A stretch of 64,000 bases of DNA from Apus apus (Eukaryota; Chordata; Aves; Apodiformes; Apodidae), in the NCBI RefSeq assembly GCF_020740795.1, contig NC_067301.1, positions 7,392,501-7,456,500 on the forward strand, in the 5' to 3' direction. Shown one piece after another: positions 51,975-61,602 of the stretch (positions are counted from its first letter, which is position 1; each line of letters begins with the position of its first letter). The notes under the pieces are model-generated. The model searched no databases. It was given only the letters and a program-made list of their open reading frames with translations, and was not told the origin of the DNA. A program made the translations under genes and the position numbers.

Positions 51975-54900
51975 ATGGAGCGTCCTGATCCTGGGGGGCT
52001 GCAGGAGGTGGAGAGGGTGTTGGTGACGGAGAAGAGCTGGAGGCCCTGCCCCAAAGCCCGGAGGAGGCTCCGAGGTGAGATCCCCCCCAGCTCAAAATGA
52101 GGGGGGATTTGGGTGTGGGGAGTAGGGTGGGGGTTTTTTTTTTGGGGGGTCATCACCCCATTGCCACCCCCTCTGCAGGGTGCCTGGAGTGGGTGAAGAA
52201 GCAGCTTTTCCGTGTCGGGGAGGATTGGTATTTCCTCTTCTTCCTGGGGGTCCTCATGGCCACCATCAGCTTCATGATGGACTTCCTTGTCTCCAGGCTC
52301 TATCAGGGTAAACGAGGGGCTTCCCCCAACTTTTGGGGGTTCTCCAAGAATGGAGGGGGGGGCGGGGTGTCTTTTTCTTGGGGGGCAGTGTGGTGCATGT
52401 CCCCTCCTGGCTCTTCTCCAGCCCACCAGTGGCTTTACCAGGAGATTGGGGACATCTTGGTGCTCAAGTACCTCTCATGGACCATGTACCCCATGGCTCT
52501 GGCTGCCTTCTCCAGTGGCTTCTCCCAAAGCATCACCCCACACTCAGGAGGTGAGACAGCTGCACCCCAACCTCCCTGACTCCCCAGAACTCCTCTCCAC
52601 TACCAGGGGAGCCCCATAAAACTTGGACAGCCTCCTGCTCCTTGTTCCTCCAGGCTCTGGCATTGGGGAGCTGAAGACCATCCTGACAGGGGTGGTGCTG
52701 GAGGACTACCTGGCCATCCACAATTTTGGAGCCAAGGTGGTGGGGCTGACCTGCACCCTGGCATGTGGAAGCACCCTCTTCCTTGGCAAAGTGGTGAGGG
52801 ATCCTCCCACCCCCATCCCAGTTCCTGACAACTGGTGGTTCTGGTTGGTGCTGGCGTGCTGGGGACCCTCAGCACCGTGTCTCCCCCCCTTCTTGCCACC
52901 CAGGGTCCCTTTGTCCACCTCTCTGCCATGGCTGCTGCATATCTGGGGAAGATGAGGACCTCGGTCACTGGGGAGTATGAGGTGGGGATGTCACCTGCTC
53001 CCCCCAAAAAAATAATTAAGAAGGGGGTTTTCCCTTCCCCCCCCAAAAATTGGGGGAATTTTATTTTAGCCCCCCCAAAAAAAAACCCCAACCCTGGGGC
53101 TGTGTCTGTTCTCCCCACAGAACAAGTTCAAGCAGAACGAGATGCTGGTGGCAGCACAAGCTGTCGGGGTGGCCACGGTTTTTGGGGCACCCATCAGCGG
53201 TGAGGAGCCTCCTCATCCCACCCTGGGGACTCCCCAAAGTCCCCCCCCCCCCATTCCAGACCTTCTCCCTCCCGTATCCGTATTTTCCAGGGGTGCTCTT
53301 CAGCATCGAGGTGATGTCCTCCCACTTCGCCGTCCGGGATTATTGGCGCGGCTTCTTCGCCGCCACCTGCGGCGCCTTCATGTTTCGCCTCCTCACCGTG
53401 TTCAGCAGTGAGCAAGGCAAGGCTGGGGGGGAGCAGGAGGTTTTCCCCCTTTTCCCCCCCGGGGGTGGTGGGGAGGGAGGTATGTAGCATTTTTTGGGGT
53501 GCCCTCCCCCCCCCAAACCTTGCACTCATTTGGCTCTTCCTGCCCCAGAAACCATTGTCGCCGTTTTTAAGAGCGACTTCAAGCTTGACTTCCCCTTCGA
53601 CCTCCTGGAGACCTTCTTCTTCCTGATTTTGGGGTAAGGGGGGTGAGGGACGACCCTGCCTGTTCCCCTGCCTGTCCCCCTGCCTGCACCCTGCCTGCAC
53701 CCTGCCTTCTCCTCCACAGGGCCATCTGTGGGCTTGTGGGCTGTGCCTACCTCTTCTGCCAGCGCTGGATGATGGTGGCTGTCAAGGAGAACTGGCTGAC
53801 GGCCAAGCTGCTGGCCACCGAGTCCGTACCGGGCGTCCGTCTGTCTGTCTGCACCCCATGTGTCCACCCCATCCACCCTGCCTGTCCAGCTGTTCAGCCC
53901 AAGCACCCTGTGTCCCTCTGCCTGCCTCGTGCACCGTGTGTCCGCCCCACGCGCCCTGTGCCTCCACCCCCTGCACTTGGGTTGTCCATCTGTCCATCCC
54001 GCACAGCCTGCCTGTCCATCTGTCCACCCCATCCACCCTGCACCTCCACCCCCTGCTCCCTGGGTGTCCATCCCTCCCTGCCCATCCATCTCCCCCTGCC
54101 CCAACACCCCCCCTGCGTGTCCCCCACCCACCCTGGGCATCCCCCTATCCCCCCCAGTCACCTGCCCATCCACCCACCCACCCTGGCCACCCATATATTG
54201 TGTCCCCCCGTGACCCTGGTCCCCCGTGGGCCCACCCCAGGCACCACCCTGTCCGTGGGTCTGTCCCAGCCCCCCTCTCCCCCTCCAGCAAGCCCATCTA
54301 CACGGTGCTGGCCGTGCTGCTTCTGGCCTCCATCACCTTCCCACCAGGGCTGGGGCAGCTGATGGCCTCCCGGGTGAGTTGGGGACACACACACACACAC
54401 ACGGGGCTCCCCGGGGACACCCCGACACATCCCATGGGGGTTCAAGAGGTCCATCTGTCCCTCCAGCTCACCATGAAGGAATATCTCACCTCCCTCTTCG
54501 ACAACCGCACCTGGGGCGCGTTGGTCCCCAACAGCTCCTGGGTGGGTGACCCCCCGGGGGGGCTGTGGCAGGAGTGGTTCCACCCCTCGGCCACCATCTT
54601 CGGCACCTTGGCCTTCTTCCTGGTGATGAAGGTAGCCATGAGCACCCCCCCACACCCCCCCCCAAGTCCCTGTGTCCCACCCCATAGGGGTGACCCACCT
54701 CCCTTAGCCTGGGCTCTGCCACCTTCTCCCCCCAAGTTCTGGATGCTGATCCTGGCCACCACCCTGCCCTTGCCTGCGGGCTACTTCATGCCCATCTTCA
54801 TCTACGGTGAGTTGGGGGCTGCTGGCCTTGGGGGGGGAGTAGCCAGTCCTGGGGCAGGGGGGACAATCAGACCTTGGGGGGGAAATCAGACATGGGGGGC

Positions 54901-57165
54901 TTTGAAGGTGACCAGACCTGGATGGGGCATCCAGACCCAGGAGGGTCTAGGAGGGGACAAGAAGCTCTGGAATGGGGACAGTTGGGTCTGGGGGAGGGAT
55001 CCTGGGGGGGGCAGCCAGCTTGAGGGGGTAACAGCCAGTCCTGGGGTGGTAGGACAACCAGACCTGGGAGGGGCAACCAGTTTGGGGGGGGGCTTTGAGG
55101 GTGACCAGACCTGGATGGGGCATCCAGACCCAGGAGGGTCTAGGGGGACACAACTCATTCTGGAAGGGGGACAGCTGGGTCTGGGGGTATTGGTCTTGGG
55201 GGGTCCATCCGGACCTGGAGGGGTCTGGGGTGGAGGGGCAACCAGACCTGGGGGGGGATACAGGGGGTGCACCCAGCAATGGGGGTGGGGGGCATCTAGT
55301 CCTGGGTGGGGGAGCAACTAGACCTGGGGGACACATCCAGCCCTTGGGGGCTGGGGGGACAACACACAACCAGAGCTGGGGGGGGGGCAGGTTCAGCTCT
55401 GAGCGGGGGGTACAAGGGGTGCACCCAGCACTGGGTGGGGGGCACAGACATCCAGCCTCATGGAGTGGTCCAGAGGTCTCATCCAGCCCCGGGGGGGCTG
55501 CAGGGTCACCTCCAGCTGTGACATTTTGGTTTTGTGGGGGGTGGGGGGGTTACTCCTGGGGTCTCCTTGTCTCCCCCCCCATTCCAGGAGCTGCCATAGG
55601 GCGCCTGCTGGGGGAGACGGTGGCTTTTCTGTTCCCCCGGGGCCTCCACACGGGGGGGACCCCGCGCCCCATCCTCCCTGCTGGCTACGCCCTGGCTGGT
55701 GAGTGGGTGACAGGGGACACCCGTGGGTGGGGGAAACCCACCCACCCACCCACTGACTCCTCCTGAGCCCCCCCTGTCCCACCAGGTGCAGCCGCCTTCT
55801 CGGGCTCGGTGACCCACGCCGTCTCCACGGCTCTGCTGGTGTGTGAGGCCACTGGTCACCTGGGCCACGTCCTGCCCACAGTCCTGGCCGTGCTGGTGGC
55901 CAACGCCATCACCCAGAAACATCAACCCTCCTTCTACGATGGTCCCATCATCGTCAAGAAGCTGCCCTACCTGCCCCCCATCCGCAGCCGGCACATGGCG
56001 TAAGCCCCCCACCCCAGCCCCGTGTTTCCATGGGATCCCAGACTGGTTTGGGCTGGAAGGGACCTGAAAGATCATCCAGTCCCAGCCCCCTGCATGGGCA
56101 GGGACACCTCCCACCAGCCCAGGCTGCTCCAAGCCCCATCCAACCTGCCCTTCAACACTGCCAGGGATGGGGCAGCCACAGCTTCCCTGGGCAACCTGGG
56201 CCAGGGTCTCACCAGCCTCACAGCCCAGAATTTCCTCCTGATGTCCAACCTAAATTTGCTGTAAAATTATGGGAATTTGGGTTTTTTTGTGGCTCACCAG
56301 CTCCTACCAAGTGGTGGTGGAGGAGTTCATGGAGCGCCAGGTGGTGGCCTTGGCCAAGGGTGATGGCTTTGAGGAGGTGCTGGTGGCCTTGGATGCCTCT
56401 GCTGATGCTGAGTACCCTGTGTTGGAGAGCACAGGTGGGATGTGGGGTCGGGGGGTGGGGGGGTCACCACACCCGGGGCTGGACATCACTGGCCTTGTCC
56501 CCCACCCTCCAGGGCCACCCATGCTGGTGGGCACCATCAGCAGAACCCAGCTGGTTGCCTTCCTCCAGAGCCACAAGCATCCCCAGGCACCCCCAGAGGA
56601 GAAGGTAAATGCAGGGGGGGTGACCACCCTCCCCCTGCACCCAAAAAAAGCTGCTTTCCCCCCAGAAAAAAACTTAATGTGTCACCTTCCTCAAGCTGGC
56701 CACCACGGGGACACTTGGGGACAACTGCACCATCGAGCCCATCATGCTCCAGCTCTCACCCTGGACCTCCCTGCACCAGGTTTGGGTTTGGGGAGGACAA
56801 AACGTGTCCTGCTGGGGCTGGGAACCCCCAGCCCTCATCACCCCCAGTTCCGTGTCACTGTGGGGGGACTCGGTGGGGGTGGCTTTGTCCCCACGTGTCC
56901 CTGTTGTCACCTCCCCAAGGCCCATCACCTCTTTGAGCTGCTGAAGCTCCAGCGCATCTTTGTCACCCGCTTCGGGGAGCTGGTGGGAGCTGTCAGCAGG
57001 GTGGAGGTGAGGGGGGACAAAGGGGGGACAAGGGGGGTGGGGGTGGGGACAGACAATGGGGTGACAAGGGGGGGGTGGGCACAAGTCAGGGGACAAGCCC
57101 CCAACCCCCCCCGTGTCCCCTCGCAGCTGCGGAGAGCGATCGAGGAGCTCACCAACCCCAAGTGA
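51975..57165 (+). CDS. CLCNKB: CLCNK-type chloride channel, 19 coding exons, complete
   Basis: Voltage-gated-family chloride channel of the CLC-K type, which with barttin (BSND) carries chloride across basolateral membranes in kidney and inner ear. Exons: 51975-52074, 52179-52307, 52422-52550, 52654-52793, 52904-52981, 53121-53199, 53291-53416, 53549-53633, 53720-53821, 54289-54373, 54467-54631, 54737-54806, 55588-55698, 55786-55999, 56301-56434, 56513-56604, 56696-56779, 56920-57006 and 57127-57165. All phases join, giving 682 residues (human CLCNKB 687). The start [16 protein letters not shown] precedes the conserved [18 protein letters not shown]. Hallmarks: GKVGPFVHLS with Val at the gating-glutamate position, as in [13 protein letters not shown]; and two C-terminal CBS regions. 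The filter motif reads GSGIG rather than GSGIP. Mammals have two paralogues, so A or B cannot be decided. Confidence 0.94.
52179..53416 (+). CDS. CLCNKB: CLCNK pore exons 2-7 (first half of the channel)
   Basis: Carries [20 protein letters not shown] (helix B), [30 protein letters not shown] (filter), [56 protein letters not shown] and [19 protein letters not shown]. These match human CLC-Kb almost residue by residue apart from the GSGIP change. Introns are mostly about 70-110 bp. Exon 7 ends at a GC donor (53417), with a competing GT donor 9 bp upstream (53408). Confidence 0.94.
53549..55999 (+). CDS. CLCNKB: CLCNK pore exons 8-14 (second half of the channel)
   Basis: Carries [94 protein letters not shown] and [19 protein letters not shown]. 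Possible N-glycosylation sites are NRT and NSS in the loop of exon 11. The exon 9 donor is ambiguous: GA|gtccgt at 53822 keeps the frame with the CAG acceptor at 54288, while TCC|gtaccg at 53827 would need an AAG acceptor 3 bp later. Confidence 0.9.
53830..54240. repeat. C-rich minisatellite in CLCNK intron
   Basis: Degenerate units of the CCACCCCATCCACCCTGCCT and TGTCCATC kind fill most of the intron between exons 9 and 10. The unit resembles the TCCA-rich motif of the palindrome at 31868-33321. Confidence 0.85.
54835..55500. repeat. G-rich minisatellite in CLCNK intron
   Basis: Repeats of the kind GACCTGGATGGGGCATCCAG and GACCCAGGAGGGTCTAG; a block at about 54905-54955 recurs at about 55098-55148. 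It makes this the longest intron of an otherwise very compact gene. Confidence 0.88.
56024..56258 (-). mobile_element. CR1 LINE fragment filling a CLCNK intron
   Basis: Reverse-oriented common CR1 3' UTR (GGGATCCCAGACTGGTTTGG to CTGATGTCCAACCTAAATTT). It occupies most of the 301-bp intron 56000-56300, with about 25 bp and 40 bp of other sequence at the ends. Confidence 0.92.
56301..57165 (+). CDS. CLCNKB: CLCNK exons 15-19, cytosolic CBS domains
   Basis: [65 protein letters not shown] and [20 protein letters not shown], ending IEELTNPK and a TGA at 57163. This corresponds to the two CBS domains of human CLC-K. Exons 17 and 18 use AAG acceptors (cctcaag|CTG and ccccaag|GCC), forced by frame and similarity. 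Confidence 0.9.
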
Positions 57166-57323
57166 GGACTTTTGGGGACCCTTCCCAAGGATGTCACCCA
57201 TGGAAAGAGTTGGGGTCCTGACCCCTCTCCCCCCCCAGGTGATGCGGGTGTCACCCCCCCCTTCCCCACCCCGGGGGAACCCAGGCATCCGGGGGACACA
57301 CACGTTTCTCCAGCAGAGTCTCC

Positions 57324-57329
57324 ATTAAA
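57324..57329 (+). terminator. CLCNKB: Poly(A) signal of CLCNK (ATTAAA)
   Basis: ATTAAA in GTCTCCATTAAATCC lies about 160 bp after the stop. Cleavage probably falls near 57345. Confidence 0.65.
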
Positions 57330-57345
57330 TCCATCAATCCCTCGA

Positions 57346-58490
57346 TGCTCCTTCATCCTCCTCCAGCCCCGTGGGGTTCATTTAGGGGGGGTCAACCCCC
57401 AGATCACCCCAAAATCAGCCCTAGGACATGACCCAGTCTTAGCCCCGTCCCCCCCCCGGACTCCCCCTGTAATTACACTTAATTATCACAATTAATAAGG
57501 AGAGGTTGGGTCTTGGTGACCCCAAGATCCTGGGGGAAAGGGGGGCCTGAGCCTCCCCCCCCAACTCTTTGTGTCATTCATCGCCCCCCCCCCCTCCCCC
57601 AAACTGGGGTGCAGTGTTTTTGGGGGGTGAGCAGAGGGTGTGGTGGCACTAATGAAGATGCAATTAAGCCCGCCGGGGTAATTAAGCACGGCAGGGCAGG
57701 TTGGGTGAGGCGGGCATGCCCGGGCCCAGCCAGAGGAGGGGTGAAACAGGGTCAACAGCAGGGAGACACCCCAAAAACAGGGTGGGAGAGGGGAGAGGCA
57801 CTGGGATGGGCGCAGGATGGGCGCTGGGGCGGGGGAGCGGCGGCTGGGAGCAGGGAGGGGCCACAGCACCCACGGAGTGCGTGGCGGGGTGAGGAGCCAC
57901 GGGGAGAAGGACCAGAGCACCCATGGAAATGCTTGCTGGAGTGAGGGACCCACAACCCCCCCACTGGTGATGCCCCCACCATTTCCCATGGGAATTAGGA
58001 CGGGATTTCCACCACACCCCGGGGTGGCAGCAGGTGGGGGGGGGGGACACTCCCCAAAGGCCCTGCTCCCCCCCGTGCCTCAGTTTCCCCCAGCCAGCCC
58101 CACCGTAGGCAAACACTGATAAGACCCATCGGCTGCTCCCAGATCCGGAGTGTCCCATCCCCCCCATCCCAACTTCCCGGACTTTGAGCCGGGACTGGCA
58201 AACTCATCACACCCATGGGAACCTCCACAGCCCCAAACCCCCCCGAACGGGGCCAAACCCAAAGAGCACCTTTCCCTGCGAGATGCTGCCCCCCCCCCCA
58301 CCGTCCCCCCCGCCTTAAGCCGCCTCCGTTTTTGTTTTTTGACTCGTGGTTTTGGGAATAAAACCCTTTTTCCCGGCGTTTTTCCCACCCAGTTATTTGC
58401 CGGCTCCGCTGCGGCCGCCGCCGGTCGCGTTTGGGCTCCGGGGGAAGAGCCAAATTCCTGACGGGTTTTTGGGGAAGAGGCCCTGGGGGG
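57346..58490. other. CLCNK-EPHA2 gap, unique part; FAM131C not found
   Basis: GC-rich sequence with no gene I recognise on either strand. In human FAM131C lies here; none of its remembered motifs is visible. Open frames of up to 165 codons on the minus strand are low-complexity and lack similarity. Confidence 0.5.
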
Positions 58491-58494
58491 AGGG

Positions 58495-59825
58495 AAACGC
58501 TCCTCGAGCTGCCTGCAACCCCTTAAAACCCCTTAAAGCCCATTCAAAATCCTGATACCCCTTCAAAAACGCCTTAAAACCCCTTGAAAAAAGCCTTAAA
58601 ACCCCTTAAAAACCCTGATACCCTTCAAAAACTCCTTAAAACCCCTTCAAAAACCCCTTAAATCCCCTTAAAACCCTCATACCCCTTCAAAAAACCCCTT
58701 CAAACCCTTTCAGAAACCCCTTAAGCCCCCGACACCCCTTCAAAAATCCCCTTAAAACCCCTTAGACCCACTTAAAAATCCTGATACCCCTTCAAAACGC
58801 CTTAAAACCCCTTCAAAAGCCCCTTAAAACCCTGATACCCCTTCAAAAACCCCTTAAAACCCTGATACTCCTTCAAAAACCCCTTCAAAACCCTTCAAAA
58901 AAACCCTTAAAAGCCCTTAAACCCCCTTAAAACCCTGATACCCCTTCAAAAAACACTTAAAACTGAGACCCTTTCAAAAAAAAAAAAAAAAAATCGCTTA
59001 AAACCCCTTAAAACTCCCAATATCCCTTAATAAAATCTCTTAAAACCCCTTAAAAATCCTGATACCCCTCCAAAAACCCTTAAAGCCCCTGATACCCCTT
59101 AAAAAAACACCCTTAAAAGCCTTTACAGAAACACTTAAACCCCTTGTAACCCCCCCTTAAAACCCCATCTTTAAAACACTTTAACCCCCCCTTAAAAGCA
59201 ACTCTTAAAACCCTAATACCCCTTTATAAAAACCCTTAAAACCCATCAACCCGCCCTTAAAAACTCTGATACCCCTTCAAAACCCTTTTAAAAAAACCTT
59301 CAAATACCCCTTTTAAATTACTTTTAAAAAAACTCCTTAAAACCCATTAGAACACCCCCTTTAAAACCCCTTAAAAAACACCCTTTAAACTCCTTTAAAA
59401 ACCTCCTAAACCCCCTTTAAAAAAAACCCTTTAAACCCCCTTAATCCTCCTTAAAATAAAATCCTTAAAACCCCTTTAAATAAACCTTTAAAACCCCTTA
59501 GAATCCCATCTTAAAACCCTTCAAAGAAACCAAACACACCCAACCCCCTTTAAACCCCTTAAAAGACCCTTAAACCCCCTTAAAAACCTCTTAAAACCCC
59601 TTTAAAAAGCCCCTTCAACCCCCCTTACAATTAAACCTTAAAACCCCTTAAAAGACTCTTAAAACCCCTTAAAAAGACCCTTAAACCCCCTTAACCTCTT
59701 AAAACCCCTTAGAAAAAGCCCCTTTAACCCCCCTTACAATTAAACCTTAAAACCCACTAAACCCCCCTTAAAAGAACCTCTTAAACCCCCCTAAAACCCC
59801 TTCAACCCCCTGAACCCCTCCCCAG
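58495..59825. repeat. Tandem array, CCCCTTAAAA-type unit, about 1.3 kb
   Basis: A degenerate array of CCCCTTAAAA and CCCTGATACCCCTTCAAAAA units. The G-rich strand (GGGGTTTTAAGG) is the minus strand. Spacing is about 10-12 bp with longer composite units. It ends just before the EPHA2 3' end. Confidence 0.95.
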
Positions 59826-59914
59826 ATCCCATGGGAGCAAACCCCCCATCCCTCTTCCCTTCCCCCCCCCCAAAAAAAATTCCCACAATCTCTCTTCAAA
59901 CGACTCAATCATAG

Positions 59915-60639
59915 AAAAAAAAAAAAGCACATTTTTTTATTTTAAATCAAAACCTCACAAAAATAAAAAACCCCAACAACAAATCAAAACAACCCCCAAA
60001 ACCCTTGAATAAAATAAACCCCCTGGGGGGGGGGTTGGGTGTAAAAAACCAACCCCCTCCCCCCCAAAAAATCTGCCACCACCTTAGTTTCCTCACAATA
60101 AATAGACCAAAAAAATAGAATAAATTAGGTTAAAAAACAAAAAAAGGCAACTCTGGCAGATTCATGTGAAAATGGGGGGGGAGGGGGAACCCCAAACAAT
60201 TAAAATTCCCAAATCCAAGAGGAATAAAAGGAATAAATAGGGGGGGGAGGAATGAAGCCCAAATTGGTCCATTTGGGGTATTTTTTTTTATGCTTGAAAT
60301 GTGGAAAATATGATAAAAAAGAGAAAAAAATTATAAAAAGGAGGAAAAACCCTCATTAAAAAGAGAGGAAAAAAATCATAAAAATAAGGAAATAATAAAT
60401 CCTCCCCCTTTCCCAGCTCAAAATTGAGCTTGAAATGTCTTTTTTTTTGAGGGGGGGACACAGTTGAGGGGAGTGACACCCGTTTTGTTTTGGGGAGAAT
60501 ATGAATAATAATACTACAAATAAAAAACCTTAATAATAATAATAATAGGATTAATAAATAAGCCCCTCGGGGAGGAGGGGAATGGGTCTTCATTTGCTTT
60601 CAAGTATTTTTAGGGTGTAAAGGGGGGGTGGGGGGGATT
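59915..60639 (-). other. EPHA2: EPHA2 3' untranslated region
   Basis: Follows the stop at 60640. On the minus strand AATAAA (plus-strand TTTATT, 59936-59941) is the likely poly(A) signal. The region is rich in A, T and ATAATA tracts. Confidence 0.6.
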
Positions 60640-61602
60640 TTAAATGGGGACCCCCCCAGAGCTGAACTGCTCCTGCAGCCCCAGGAGGCTGTAGATGATG
60701 CGTTTCTGGTGCCCCGGGAGCCGGACCCCGATCCTCCGGATATCCCTGGAAATCCCAAGGGAAAAAGGGAAGGATGAAGCCAAAGAAAACAGAAGGAATC
60801 AAGGTTTTTGGGATGGGAAAAGGCTGAAAAGGGTCTTGAGGGGGTGGAGGTGGGGGGAGCAAAACCACCGCACCCCCCCCAGTTTTTGTGGGATTCATTC
60901 CCAAGGGATGGGAGATGGATGTGGCTCATTCCTGGATCCTGGCCTGGGGTGGTTGGATTTTGATCCCATCCTCAGGGTCAGGGCCAAGGGCAGGGAAGTG
61001 CTTCCTGTCCCAGCACATCCCTGTTCCCGTGGGATGTGGGGGGGGTGTGGGGACAGGATGGGGACACACCATAGGGAGAGTGTGGAGACAGGATGGGGAC
61101 ACCATGGGGATACCATGGGGACACACCATAGGGACTATGTGGGGACAGGGTGGGAACACCATGGGGATACTATGAGGATACTATGGGGACACCATGGGGA
61201 TACCATGGGGATGCACCAGGGGGACAGGATGGGGATAGTGAGGGAACAGCATGGTGACAGCAAGGGGAGAGCATGGGGACAGGATGAGGACACAAAGGGG
61301 ATGTGTGGGGACACCCCAGAGGGGCAGCACAAGGGATGGTAGGGGAATACCAAGAAAAGTGCATGGAGACACCATGAGGACGGGATGGGGACACCACAGG
61401 GACAGCACGGGGCCAGGATGGGGCCAGGATGGGGGTGCAGACTCACTCGCTGGTCATCTGCAGGACCTGCTCGATGGTGCTGTATCCCGAGGCCAGGAAG
61501 GTCTCCGTGTACTGGGGCATGCGGATGGACTCCAGCCACTCGGGAACCGAGCGGAAGGGAAGCCCCTCTGCCCCACTGGTGCTGGGCAGGCGGATGGACA
61601 CC
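60640..61602 (-). CDS. EPHA2: EPHA2 SAM-domain exons and C-terminus
   Basis: 61602-61447: [18 protein letters not shown] then [17 protein letters not shown] and [10 protein letters not shown]. 60745-60640: [20 protein letters not shown] and [14 protein letters not shown] plus stop. The SAM domain binds SHIP2 and other SAM proteins in human. The intron between them (60746-61446) holds a GGGGACACCATGGGGATACC minisatellite. Confidence 0.95.

Noticed and set aside
53830-54240. Intron minisatellites as a CRISPR-like array
   Set aside because: Units are degenerate and contiguous with no unique spacers of even length, and the context is a vertebrate intron.
58495-59825. The CCCCTTAAAA array as interstitial telomere sequence
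   Set aside because: The vertebrate telomere unit is TTAGGG/CCCTAA; this unit and its spacing differ, so it is a separate satellite.
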